A stretch of 58,462 nucleotides of DNA, from NCBI GenBank assembly GCA_030430325.1, contig JAUIFR010000003.1, positions 1-58,462 on the forward strand. The letters are read 5' to 3'. A model generated the notes under the pieces. It was given only the letters and a program-made list of their open reading frames with translations, was not told the DNA's origin and ran no database searches. Below are positions 34,713 through 43,600 of the stretch, in pieces; the stretch's first letter is position 1; the number at the start of each line of letters is the position of its first letter. This DNA is from Bacteroidia bacterium. Lineage in GTDB: Bacteria; Bacteroidota; Bacteroidia; Cytophagales; Cyclobacteriaceae. The position numbers and the translations under genes are program-made.

Positions 34713-36494
34713 TTAATCAGTCAAAATCATCCTTTTGACAGCGGCCTCCTTACCATCAGCAATTAAGGTATAAAGATACATGCCAGCTTTGAGTGTGTTA
34801 CCTTCAATTTGTATGCTTCCATTACCTCTTTCTTTGATCTCTATATCTTTGAGTTGCTTGCCATTCATATCATAAATATAAATATGGGCTTTAGCTACAG
34901 AATTTGGAACAGCGTATGCAATACTTGTATTTTTATGAAATGGATTGGGTCGGTTTTGTTCTAATATAATAACCTCATTATCAGATATATACTGATGATT
35001 GGTGTGGCTTTCCCGTAAAGTGCTATTTGCCTGGTTACCATCGTTTCTCAATGATTGAATTTCCTGCTTTAATTCATCAATAAGTGCCTGTTGTTCCTTA
35101 ATGGCATTGATGAGGATAAAATCTAGCGCACTGGGGTCGAAAGAAAGATAGTCCTTTTTGGTCTCGCCCTCTTTGTATTCAAACGCACCTACCATATAAG
35201 GTGCAATCTGCTGTATATCCTGTGCGATAATGCCAACATACTCCTTTTCTGTTGGTAGGCCTGCTCTACCATTGTATTGAAAGGTCACCGGTTCTATTTT
35301 TTGGATGATATCTAGGCCGTCCTTAAAGTCTTTAATATTTTGCTTTAGCCTTTTGTCGGAAGCAACTTCCCACGAGCCTCCCCCGGGCTTAGCGGCTGTG
35401 CCATTTACGTGTAGCAGGTAATCTGGAGTGGATATTCCAATACCAACACGCCCGTTTTTCAATATAGTGAGTGCATTTGCCCTGTTTTCATCAGATGATC
35501 CTATACCTACTTCAAGGATGGGATCTGTCTCAATCCAGCTATTTCCATCTCCGCCTCCAATATTATACCTTCCTAATGCCGTGGTATTATATGCGTCAGC
35601 TGTAGAAAAGCTACCTATGGCAACTGCCCTGTTTCCATTGGCAGTAGAGCGTATTCCGATTGCAATGGCACTATCTGCACTGATGATATTATCTCTGCCC
35701 AACCCTATGGATGCAATACCCCCAACAGTACTGCCAAACCCAATAGCAACCGATCCGAACCCATTGGATGCCATAAGGGTGCCTATACTAATAGCATAAT
35801 TTCCGTTGGCTTTGGCACTTGTGCCAAGTGCTAATGTGCTTGTTCCCCCAGCTACCGATCCCAACCCAATCACGGTGGCGTAATCTCCGGTTGCCATAGA
35901 GCTGTCACCTAAAGCGGTAGTGCTGATTCCCTCGGCTTCTGTGAGACGTCCCATAGCAGTGGAATTAACTCCGATGGCTTTGGTTTTTTCACCTGTAGCA
36001 AAAGCACTCTCTCCGCTGGCTTCTGTGAGGTTACCCATGGCAGTGGAGTTGAGGCCGATGGCTTTGCTATTTGAGCCTGTTGCTATAGCGTAATCTCCAC
36101 TAGCAATGGTGGAGTACCCCATGGCAGTAGCATAGCTTCCACTAGCCGTGGTAAACCCTCCGATTGTTGTAGAAGCAAGGCCCTCGGCATTTGTAGCATA
36201 GCCCATGGCGGTAGATGTGTTTCCACTGGCAACACTATAACGACCCATAACTATGGAATAGTTTCCTTGGGCCTGAGTTTCCCTTCCTAAAGCAGTAGAG
36301 TAGGGTCCACTTGCAATAGTTAGATACCCCATGGCCGTAGAAAGATTGCTGGCATTTGTATTGAACCCTATTGCGTTACTATTGGCATCGCTGACACATC
36401 CATTACAATAATTCCATTGCCCAAAACTGTTGTAACTTATTCCTGTGAGCAGCGTTAAGAGCGTAATTCCTAAAAATTTGAATATTCTTTTCAT
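34713..36494 (-). CDS. Surface protein: YadA-head-like repeats, peptidase S74 chaperone, T9SS sorting domain
   Basis: The product is 593 residues. Residues 1-25 are a signal peptide (ending NSFG). Residues 40-320 are about 14-residue collagen-like left-handed beta-roll repeats of the trimeric autotransporter head type (S-x-A-x-G, e.g. STAMGYATNAEGLASTTIGG). Residues 373-475 are an intramolecular chaperone of the endosialidase/peptidase S74 type; S379 and K384 in SDKRLK match the self-cleavage dyad. A coiled-coil stretch (IKEQQALIDELKQEIQSL) precedes the C-terminal sorting domain (514-593, starting NRPNPFHKN, containing YIYDMNGKQ and LKAGMYLYTLIADGK), which directs export by the type IX system. 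It is probably a trimeric adhesin or fibre. It has its own terminator and is not related to the CHAT genes around it. Confidence 0.88.
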   Translation of the reverse strand: MKRIFKFLGITLLTLLTGISYNSFGQWNYCNGCVSDANSNAIGFNTNASNLSTAMGYLTIASGPYSTALGRETQAQGNYSIVMGRYSVASGNTSTAMGYATNAEGLASTTIGGFTTASGSYATAMGYSTIASGDYAIATGSNSKAIGLNSTAMGNLTEASGESAFATGEKTKAIGVNSTAMGRLTEAEGISTTALGDSSMATGDYATVIGLGSVAGGTSTLALGTSAKANGNYAISIGTLMASNGFGSVAIGFGSTVGGIASIGLGRDNIISADSAIAIGIRSTANGNRAVAIGSFSTADAYNTTALGRYNIGGGDGNSWIETDPILEVGIGSSDENRANALTILKNGRVGIGISTPDYLLHVNGTAAKPGGGSWEVASDKRLKQNIKDFKDGLDIIQKIEPVTFQYNGRAGLPTEKEYVGIIAQDIQQIAPYMVGAFEYKEGETKKDYLSFDPSALDFILINAIKEQQALIDELKQEIQSLRNDGNQANSTLRESHTNHQYISDNEVIILEQNRPNPFHKNTSIAYAVPNSVAKAHIYIYDMNGKQLKDIEIKERGNGSIQIEGNTLKAGMYLYTLIADGKEAAVKRMILTD

Positions 36495-36649
36495 GACATT
36501 GGTCTTTAGTGTTATACATAAAAAAATCTTATATTAAGATTAAGTAAAATAAATGAGTAAACCAATAAGTTGTTGAAAAAGAAAAGGATACGAACAGTTT
36601 ATTATAGTGCAGTTGTAAAGGTTTTTTTAAACTAAAATGACAATTATTA

Positions 36650-36718
36650 TTCAATGAAATATGCAAAATTCAATGAATTTAACTTTTTATTTAATCAAAT
36701 TTTGCAAAATATATTCAA
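36650..36718. repeat. Two copies of the interspersed palindromic motif
   Basis: Copies lie at 36650-36677 (core ATATGCAAAATT) and 36693-36718, where the core is the exact palindrome ATTTTGCAAAAT. The second overlaps the stop codon of the adjacent CHAT gene. Confidence 0.55.
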
Positions 36719-39480
36719 AATATCCGTTTCCGATTCCAAAATACCAATCCTGCAATTAGGCACATAACTGCTAATCCAACATACCAAGGCGTATAAGCAT
36801 ATTTCCGTTGAATTTTAATAGGTTTGCTATTGCCAATTTGGATAAATGGGGACCAATAAGCCGGATGTTTCATGGCTTCTTGTGCATTATTGATATACCA
36901 TAATTTTGCTTGGCGCAAGGCCTCTGATTTACTTAAACCTTTGGCCAATCCATTATAAAATTCCTTCATAATCTTTGAAGTGGCTTGATCATCAACTTGC
37001 CAGAGTGATACTACGAGTGAGGGTACACCAGCATACATAAAGGCTCTAGCTAGCGATGCAACGCCATTTCCTCGTTCAAATTTCCCAAATCCTGTTTCGC
37101 ATGCAGAAAGCACAGCTAATTCTGCATGAAGTTCCATCTTGGAAATTTCGTAGGCTTGTAAAAAATCATTTTCTGTACGATCATCAGTATCTGTAAATGC
37201 CAGGCTTGATAATGTAGGAAATTTCTCATCTAACATACCATGCATGGCGAGATGAATCACCGCATAGTCGCCAGCCTTTTCTTTGAAGATCCGTTCTGAT
37301 GCTAACGAATCGTAGGCGAAATACCCATTAAATGAATTTGCCAATGAAACTAGTTCTTCACGTGCAGCGGGTAAGTATCCAAGTTCTTTTCTCCGTTTTG
37401 CACGCAATGGTAAACTCTGATCAACATTCAAATGATTATTTTTGTAATTTGCAGCCATGGCAAATAGTTCGCCATTATGCCTAGGGTTTTGGCTAATTTT
37501 TAAATTTTCTACCCATAAGGATGCTGAATAATTGTAACTGATTTCAAAGTCTTGAATGATGTAGCGTACATTGTGATCATTAGACGGTAAAGATGAAACA
37601 AAAGCTTCAAATGGGAGATGGTAAAGTTCACCGTCAGGAATGATAATCAGATGCTCTTTATCATTAATTACTTCTTTTAAGGGAGCTAATAATTGTTTAT
37701 AAAACCAATGCCCTTGATGGTATAGATCAGCCATTTTATTCCTTTGCTTATCCAAAATTTCAAATTGGCTTAAGCGTTTACGGTAGTCATTAATTTTTTT
37801 ATGAAAATCTTGGTCCAAGTCCCTTTTTTTAATAAAAGCTTTTTTGTTATCAATATATATTAAAAACAAATGAGAGTCTCCCAAAACATATTCGATTATG
37901 GCTTCATGGTTCTGCAAAGAACGCTGAACTTCAGCAACATTAGATTGGTAAGATTGATAATGGAGTTTTGCATATTTAGGGTATTGATTTTCAACCAGCT
38001 TTTTGAAGGTAGATATTTGTAGGTTTAGTTTATTGAGTTTTGTTCTAATACTGTCTTTTTCTAATTCTGGTCTTTTTTTTAATAACTCTGCTTGAAGGTC
38101 ATGGTGACTTCTTTTCATTTGCTTTTCTTTTTGGAATAAGGAGTCTGGCAAATAACCTAGTTTGTAAGATTTTGTAGTGATGGTTGCCTCCATAAGTAAG
38201 GTTGATTTGTGAATCTCTACATGACTAAATGCATGATCAAAATTTTTATTTAATTCTAAATAACTTAAACTTCTGAACATCCATTTTTGACTTTTGGCAA
38301 GTAATCGGAGTTTATCTTGGTCATTAATAAAATTATCTCGGCTATTGTTCAATATATGCATGGCGACATCTGCAACCAATTTTAGTTTTTCCTTATTTTG
38401 TGTGTTATTTTCATGATCTAATAAAAAGTCAATACCATTCAATATTTCTTCGGCTCTTTCAATATGGCGACTAGATGGAAATGACATGTTTTTTAATTGA
38501 TTCGCCCATGTGTTATTAATAGTACGGCTTAGCTCAAGTTGACTGATCGAACTTATGGCTTGATGGGCATACTCCCATGCTTGTTGTTCATGGCCTAATT
38601 TTTTAGATAAAATGGCTAAATAATTTAAAGTGTGGGGAAAATCTGGATGACTATTTTCCCAAACTTGTGCCCTAATATTATAGGCATCAAGGTATAATTT
38701 TTTGGCTTTTTTATAATTACCCATTCGATCATACAATACAGCCAAATTGTTTAAGGAGCCCGCATAGTTAGTTAAATTTAATACAGCATTTTTCTTTTTT
38801 AGAAATATGGCTTTGAGATAGTAAGATTCAGCCTTCTTGTATTGTTTCAACTTATCGTAAATTAAGGCTAAATTATTTAAAGCAGCCGAATAATAATAAT
38901 GTTCTTCTCCAGTCGTTTTTTTAAATATTTTTAATGCCTCTAAATTTTTTGTTTCAGCTTCTTTAAGCCGATCCATATAATAATATAATTGTGCTAAATT
39001 TAATAAAACAAGCCCGTAATGAAGATGGTCTTTTCCTAATACTTGAGCATTTACTTTCAAAACCTCTAAAAATAGTTGTTCAGCTTCTTCATAGCGGCTA
39101 GTTAGCATATATAAATGTGCAAGATTGCTCAATAGCATGAGGCGATCAATATGAGTTCTATCAAAAAAATGAGCACTTATATTTAGTGCTTCATGGTAAA
39201 GAACCTCGGCTTCTTCATAACGACCCAAAGCTTGATAAAAATTGGCCAAACAACCAGTAAAATTACTGTAAGTTGTATCCATTTCACCAAACTTAACCCT
39301 TGAGACCTCTCTTCCCATCTTTGCGTAGTTGGCCCCTTCTTGATGTTTACCTTGCATGTACAATGTCTCAAATAAACTATCTAGTTCTGAATCACTTAAC
39401 TTTTCAATATCAAGTGCCAAGCTTATTGAGTTAAAAAAACAAAATAGGCATAAACTGAAGATAATTAGTATCTTTTTCAT
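36715..39480 (-). CDS. TPR-CHAT protein, 6 TPR units, mosaic C-terminus
   Basis: The product is 921 residues, the shortest intact member. It has a signal peptide (MKKILIIFSLCLFCFFNSISLA) and six TPR units to about residue 310. The CHAT domain has LIIIPDGELYHLPFEAF, HLAMHGMLDEKFP (His near 747) and the variant Cys motif LSACETGFG (Cys near 794). Up to the Cys motif it belongs to the HNGELFAMAANYK subgroup. After it, GLAKGLSKSEALRQAKLWYI and NAQEAMKHPAYWSPF match the other subgroup (25411, 31394). The anchor (YVGLAVMCLIAGLVFWNRKRIF) is identical to that of the next gene upstream (39689). Recombination between paralogs is the simplest explanation. Confidence 0.92.
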   Translation of the reverse strand: MKKILIIFSLCLFCFFNSISLALDIEKLSDSELDSLFETLYMQGKHQEGANYAKMGREVSRVKFGEMDTTYSNFTGCLANFYQALGRYEEAEVLYHEALNISAHFFDRTHIDRLMLLSNLAHLYMLTSRYEEAEQLFLEVLKVNAQVLGKDHLHYGLVLLNLAQLYYYMDRLKEAETKNLEALKIFKKTTGEEHYYYSAALNNLALIYDKLKQYKKAESYYLKAIFLKKKNAVLNLTNYAGSLNNLAVLYDRMGNYKKAKKLYLDAYNIRAQVWENSHPDFPHTLNYLAILSKKLGHEQQAWEYAHQAISSISQLELSRTINNTWANQLKNMSFPSSRHIERAEEILNGIDFLLDHENNTQNKEKLKLVADVAMHILNNSRDNFINDQDKLRLLAKSQKWMFRSLSYLELNKNFDHAFSHVEIHKSTLLMEATITTKSYKLGYLPDSLFQKEKQMKRSHHDLQAELLKKRPELEKDSIRTKLNKLNLQISTFKKLVENQYPKYAKLHYQSYQSNVAEVQRSLQNHEAIIEYVLGDSHLFLIYIDNKKAFIKKRDLDQDFHKKINDYRKRLSQFEILDKQRNKMADLYHQGHWFYKQLLAPLKEVINDKEHLIIIPDGELYHLPFEAFVSSLPSNDHNVRYIIQDFEISYNYSASLWVENLKISQNPRHNGELFAMAANYKNNHLNVDQSLPLRAKRRKELGYLPAAREELVSLANSFNGYFAYDSLASERIFKEKAGDYAVIHLAMHGMLDEKFPTLSSLAFTDTDDRTENDFLQAYEISKMELHAELAVLSACETGFGKFERGNGVASLARAFMYAGVPSLVVSLWQVDDQATSKIMKEFYNGLAKGLSKSEALRQAKLWYINNAQEAMKHPAYWSPFIQIGNSKPIKIQRKYAYTPWYVGLAVMCLIAGLVFWNRKRIF

Positions 39481-39530
39481 AAAAATTAGAACTATTTGAA
39501 GTTAAATAACTGATAGGCAGGTGGTAGTGT

Positions 39531-39538
39531 TAAATATA
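39531..39538 (-). promoter_or_regulatory. -7 box in TPR-CHAT leader
   Basis: TATATTTA on the minus strand lies 51 nt before the ATG at 39480. Confidence 0.45.
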
Positions 39539-39622
39539 GTATAAAATTGTATCAAATAAAACTACTAATTGGTTATAGTTAAATTCTTTGTAGTCCTCCA
39601 AAAAAAGTAAACCAATATTAAA

Positions 39623-39692
39623 TTAAACATAATCGGCAAAAAATCATTGAATAATATATTAATATTGAATAAATTTAGCAAAATATATTCAA
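39623..39692. repeat. Two copies of the interspersed palindromic motif, one exact consensus
   Basis: The copy at 39665-39692 has arms TTGAATA and TATTCAA around AATTTAGCAAAATA, the form I use as consensus, and contains the stop codon of the CHAT gene at 39689. The copy at 39623-39651 is degenerate (core AATCGGCAAAAAAT). Confidence 0.6.
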
Positions 39693-42600
39693 AATATCCG
39701 TTTCCGATTCCAAAAAACCAATCCTGCAATTAGGCACATAACTGCTAGCCCAACATACCAAGGTGCATAAGCATATTTCCGTTGGATTTTAATAGGTTTG
39801 CTATTACCAATTTGGATAAATGGTGACCAGTAGGCAGGGTGGGCTCGAGTGCCACTAACATTATTTAAATAATTTAATTTAGCTAAACGAAGGGCGTTAG
39901 ATTTATTTTCCCCTCTAGCTAGTTGAATATAAAAATCCTTCATAATATTGGCAGTAGCGATATCATCGACTTGCCAAAGCGATACCACCAGTGAAGGCAC
40001 ACCTGCGTACATAAAGGCACGAGCTAAAGAAGCAATGCCATTTCCACGTTCGAACTTTCCGTATCCTGTTTGGCAGGCAGAGAGAACTACAAGATCAGCG
40101 CGGAGCTCCATTTTGGAGATTTCATAGGCTTGCAAGAAATTATCTTCTATGCTATCCCTAGTATCGGTAAAAACTAAACTTGATAGGCTAGGGAATTTTT
40201 CGTTGAGCATGCCATGCATGGCGAGATGAATCACTCCATATTTGCTAGCATGTTCTTTGAAGATACGCTCGCAGGCTACAGAATCATATCCAAAATACCC
40301 ATTAAATGAGCCGGCTAATGATGCTACCTCTTGTTGGGTAGCCGGCAAATAATGTAGTTCATGCCTTAATTTTGCGCTTAAGGGCATTCTTAGCCCAGCA
40401 TTCATTTGGCGATCTTTTTTATAGCTTGCAGCAAGAGCGAGCAATTGACCATTATGCATCACCGGTTGTCCTTTTCTTTGATTTTCTACCCACAGCGTAG
40501 CTGAGTAATGATAGCTCATTTCAAAATCTTGGAGGAGATAATGTGGCTTATGGAAGTTTTGAGAATCTTTTGCAGGAGTAGTTGGCATGAGTGCTTCAAA
40601 TGGTAAGTGATATAATTCACCATCTGGTACAATGATTAGGTGCTTTTTATTTTGTAACTCTGATTTTAAGGGCGCTATCAGTTGATTATAAAACCAATGT
40701 GCTTGCTCATATAAATCATTCATGATTTCTTTTTGATGATCTAACAAATCAAAATGGCTCAGTAGCTTTCGCAAATTATCAATTTTGGAAAATATTGTTT
40801 GATCTATGGGTCTTTTCTTAATGAAGGTTTGATTCTGATCGATATAAAGGATGTACAAGGTTGAATCTCCCAATACGTATTCGATTAGGGCTTGGTTATT
40901 ACTTAGGTTTTGCTGAATTTCTGAGCTAGTAGCTTGATGAGATTGATAGTGCAGTTGTGCATACTTAGGGAATTTTTGTTCGACTTGTTTTTTAAAGGTA
41001 ATAATTTGGAGGTTTATTTCATTGAGGAGTGCTTGAAGGCTATCTTTTGACTTTTGGGATTGCGTTTTTAGCAGCTGCGCTTGTAGTTCACCATGTTGTT
41101 TTTTTATTTGCCTTTCTGTATCCATCAAGGAATCAGGTAAGTATCCGAGTTGGTAAGCTCTGGTAGACATAGCCGCCTCCATCAGGATTGCAGATTTGTG
41201 AAATTCCACCTGGGCAAAAGCTGGATCAAATGCTTCATCTAAGTTTAGGATGCTTAAGCTTTTGAGCATCCAATCATAGCTCTTGGCAAGATTACGGAGT
41301 TTATCCTGATCATTTATGTAACTATCTCTGCTGCGTTTAAGGATACTTAGCATTAAGTCTGCTAATTGTATTCGTTTTTGGATGCTTTCAGGGTTGTTTT
41401 CCTTTGTAAGTAAATGGTACATACAAGCAAGTGTGCTCTCTACTTCAGTAATATGACGATTTGAGAGAAAGGGAACATGTTTTAGTTGATTTATCATTCT
41501 ATCAATATTGGTACTTAAGTTGAGTTGGCTTATTGCGCAAATAGCTTGATGTGCATATGCCCAAGCTTGTTGATCATGGCCCCTAATTTTAGCTACAACG
41601 GCTAGATTATTTAAAAATTGTGCACAAAGTGGATGCTTTTTCCCTAATGCTTTTTCTCTAATTTTTAGGGCCTTAAGGTAAAATTGTTCGGCATCTTCAT
41701 AGCGTTCGATTTGTTCGTATAATAAAGCTATACTATTCAATGAAATAGCATATTCAGGGTGATTTTTCCCCAATGTTTTTGTTTTGATATTTAAGGCTTC
41801 AAAGTGAAGTTGTTTGGCCTTTTCATAATGTTCCATCATGGTATAAAGTACAGCCAAATTACTTAAGGATTTACCATAAAATGGATGGTTTTTACTATAT
41901 ACTTTAGCGTAAATTTTTAAAGCTTCAACATATAAAGGTTCCGCTTCTTCGAAACGCCCCATCTCTTCATAGAGTACAGCTAAATTATTCAATGAAATGG
42001 CATATTCAGGGTGATCTTTTCCCAAAGTTTTTATTCTAATATTTAAGGCTTCAAGGTAAAAATGTTTGGCCTGCTCATAGATACCCACCTTTTTATATAT
42101 TACGGCTAAGTTATTCAATAATTTTGCATAAATGGGGTTTTTTTTACCATACGCCTTGGCATAAATTTCTAGTGTTTTTAACTGAAAGTGTTCAGCTTCA
42201 TCATAGCGTCCCATCTTATCATTTAATAGAGCCAAATTATTCAATATTGTTACATATAATTGAGGGTTTTTATCAGATAAAGTGGCGTAAATTTTTAAAG
42301 CTTCCTGGCAGAGAGGATCAGCTCGATGATATTTACCCATTTTAATATATAATAGAGCCAAATTATTCAAAATATACGCAGAATCGGGATAATGATCCCC
42401 AAAAGCTTTAGCTCCTATATTTAAAATTTCCATATAAAAGTGTTCAGCATTCTCATATTGACCCATATTATAATATAAAATGGCCAAATTATTCAAGATA
42501 GCTACATAACCTGGATGCTCTTTACCGAATATTTTAATACTTAAACTTAAAGCTTCAAGAAAGAGCTGTTCAGCTTGCTGGTAGCTCCCCATTTCTCGAT

Positions 42601-42844
42601 AGGCCCGAGCTAATTTATTTGTAAATTTTGCATAGGTGGAATCTTTTTTTTTAACTGCTTCCATTGCTTTTACTCTACCTGCGGCTGCGTATTTGCCCCC
42701 TTCTTGATACTTTCCTTGCTCAAATAATGATTCAAATATACTATCGAGCTCCTCATAACTCAGCTGCTCGAATTCACTAGCAGGGCAAGTGTAGTTTAAT
42801 AGATAAATTAGTATTAGACTTATTTGAGCAAGAATCTTATACAT
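39689..42844 (-). CDS. TPR-CHAT protein, 9 TPR units
   Basis: The product is 1051 residues with a signal peptide (MYKILAQISLILIYLLNYTCPAS) that could also be read as lipoprotein-like, although no proper lipobox is seen. Nine TPR units run to about residue 436, many of them close to the consensus (LNNLAVLYEEMGRFEEAEPLYVEALKI in pieces). The CHAT domain has LIIVPDGELYHLPFEAL, HLAMHGMLNEKFPSLSS (His near 877) and LSACQTGYG (Cys near 924). The stretch LARGENKSNALRLAKLNYL and NNVSGTRAHPAYW resembles the divergent gene at 28394. The anchor is identical to that of the gene at 36715. It is the last member before the housekeeping block. Confidence 0.92.
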   Translation of the reverse strand: MYKILAQISLILIYLLNYTCPASEFEQLSYEELDSIFESLFEQGKYQEGGKYAAAGRVKAMEAVKKKDSTYAKFTNKLARAYREMGSYQQAEQLFLEALSLSIKIFGKEHPGYVAILNNLAILYYNMGQYENAEHFYMEILNIGAKAFGDHYPDSAYILNNLALLYIKMGKYHRADPLCQEALKIYATLSDKNPQLYVTILNNLALLNDKMGRYDEAEHFQLKTLEIYAKAYGKKNPIYAKLLNNLAVIYKKVGIYEQAKHFYLEALNIRIKTLGKDHPEYAISLNNLAVLYEEMGRFEEAEPLYVEALKIYAKVYSKNHPFYGKSLSNLAVLYTMMEHYEKAKQLHFEALNIKTKTLGKNHPEYAISLNSIALLYEQIERYEDAEQFYLKALKIREKALGKKHPLCAQFLNNLAVVAKIRGHDQQAWAYAHQAICAISQLNLSTNIDRMINQLKHVPFLSNRHITEVESTLACMYHLLTKENNPESIQKRIQLADLMLSILKRSRDSYINDQDKLRNLAKSYDWMLKSLSILNLDEAFDPAFAQVEFHKSAILMEAAMSTRAYQLGYLPDSLMDTERQIKKQHGELQAQLLKTQSQKSKDSLQALLNEINLQIITFKKQVEQKFPKYAQLHYQSHQATSSEIQQNLSNNQALIEYVLGDSTLYILYIDQNQTFIKKRPIDQTIFSKIDNLRKLLSHFDLLDHQKEIMNDLYEQAHWFYNQLIAPLKSELQNKKHLIIVPDGELYHLPFEALMPTTPAKDSQNFHKPHYLLQDFEMSYHYSATLWVENQRKGQPVMHNGQLLALAASYKKDRQMNAGLRMPLSAKLRHELHYLPATQQEVASLAGSFNGYFGYDSVACERIFKEHASKYGVIHLAMHGMLNEKFPSLSSLVFTDTRDSIEDNFLQAYEISKMELRADLVVLSACQTGYGKFERGNGIASLARAFMYAGVPSLVVSLWQVDDIATANIMKDFYIQLARGENKSNALRLAKLNYLNNVSGTRAHPAYWSPFIQIGNSKPIKIQRKYAYAPWYVGLAVMCLIAGLVFWNRKRIF

Positions 42845-42893
42845 TATTAGTATAATTTTTTTAGTTAATTGATTGATAAGTAACTAGTAATAG

Positions 42894-42901
42894 TAAAAAT
42901 A
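42894..42901 (-). promoter_or_regulatory. -7 box in TPR-CHAT leader
   Basis: TATTTTTA on the minus strand (TAnnTTTA) lies 50 nt before the ATG at 42844. Confidence 0.4.
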
Positions 42902-42992
42902 GTATAAAATTTTATAAAATAAATAATTGGAAAATGTATTTAACCTGGATTCGAAATTAAATAAGTGTACTAAACTTAGAATTATACGCCTT

Positions 42993-43103
42993 GGGTTAGG
43001 GATGCGCAAGGCGGCGAAGCCGGTCCGAAGGACGGTAGCTAAGCGGACCCTGAAGCAGCCCGGCCTGGGCGATGCAACGCATTGCCCAGGCAACCCCCAA
43101 ATA
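42993..43103 (+). repeat. Hairpin repeat family, copy A
   Basis: The copy starts GGGTTAGGGATG and contains GGTCCGAAGGACGG, AGCCCGGCCTG and then a hairpin CCTGGGCGATG-CAACG-CATTGCCCAGG (11-bp stem with one G-T pair) followed by AACCCCCAAA. The sequence is GC-rich compared with its surroundings. Confidence 0.65.
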
Positions 43104-43168
43104 AAAAAGTACAATTTATTGTGCCTGAAAAATTTATAGAAAGAAAGCACAAAAAGACAACTAGGAAA

Positions 43169-43195
43169 TGAACATAATTAGCAAAATATATTGAA
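43169..43195. repeat. Interspersed palindromic motif
   Basis: TGAACATAATTAGCAAAATA is followed by TATTGAA. It lies between two divergently transcribed genes, so it cannot be a simple terminator here. Confidence 0.5.
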
Positions 43196-43600
43196 AATTT
43201 TTAAAATATGCTCAAAAGCAAAACACTTAAAACTATAATGACTTAAATTACAATTACTTAAAAATCGAACTCAGGTAAATTCAAATATGTATCTTTCCGG
43301 ATACTCATGCATAAATGACCTACTCGCAGCTTAAGGCGTGTCCTGAGATAATGAGGTGTTTTATCTTGCTATACCGCGTAAAAGTTGCGTTTAACCGTTC
43401 TTCTAATGCTTTTTTATATGGTTTGTTTTTTTCCATTCATAATACTTATGTATCATTTAATGGAAGTGTTAAGGTTGATTATCAAAAAGTTATAAGAATT
43501 GTGGGCTATTATATCAGAAATTTAACGCTCTAGCGTTTATTGGTTAAGACACTTCTATTATTAATAAGGATGCCGTATTATTGCAAACAAAAGTAATTAG

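Larger units (their letters stand above)
42845..43600. other. 756-bp divergent gap between the CHAT array and the membrane TPR gene
   Basis: This gap contains the CHAT leader with a TATTTTTA -7 box (42894-42901), hairpin repeat copy A (42993-43103) and a palindromic motif copy (43169-43195). The rest, 43200-43600, shows no gene or structure I can support. Confidence 0.5.

Noticed and set aside
1935..42844. Integron-like cassette array, with the palindromic motif as attC sites
   Set aside because: The motif also flanks gatC, plsC, dnaX and other core genes, lacks attC core sites (GTTRRRY), and no integrase is present.
43315..43533. A 72-codon open frame on the plus strand before the membrane TPR gene
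   Set aside because: The translation has no recognisable motif, no signal and an ordinary composition for AT-rich noncoding DNA; nothing else supports a gene.
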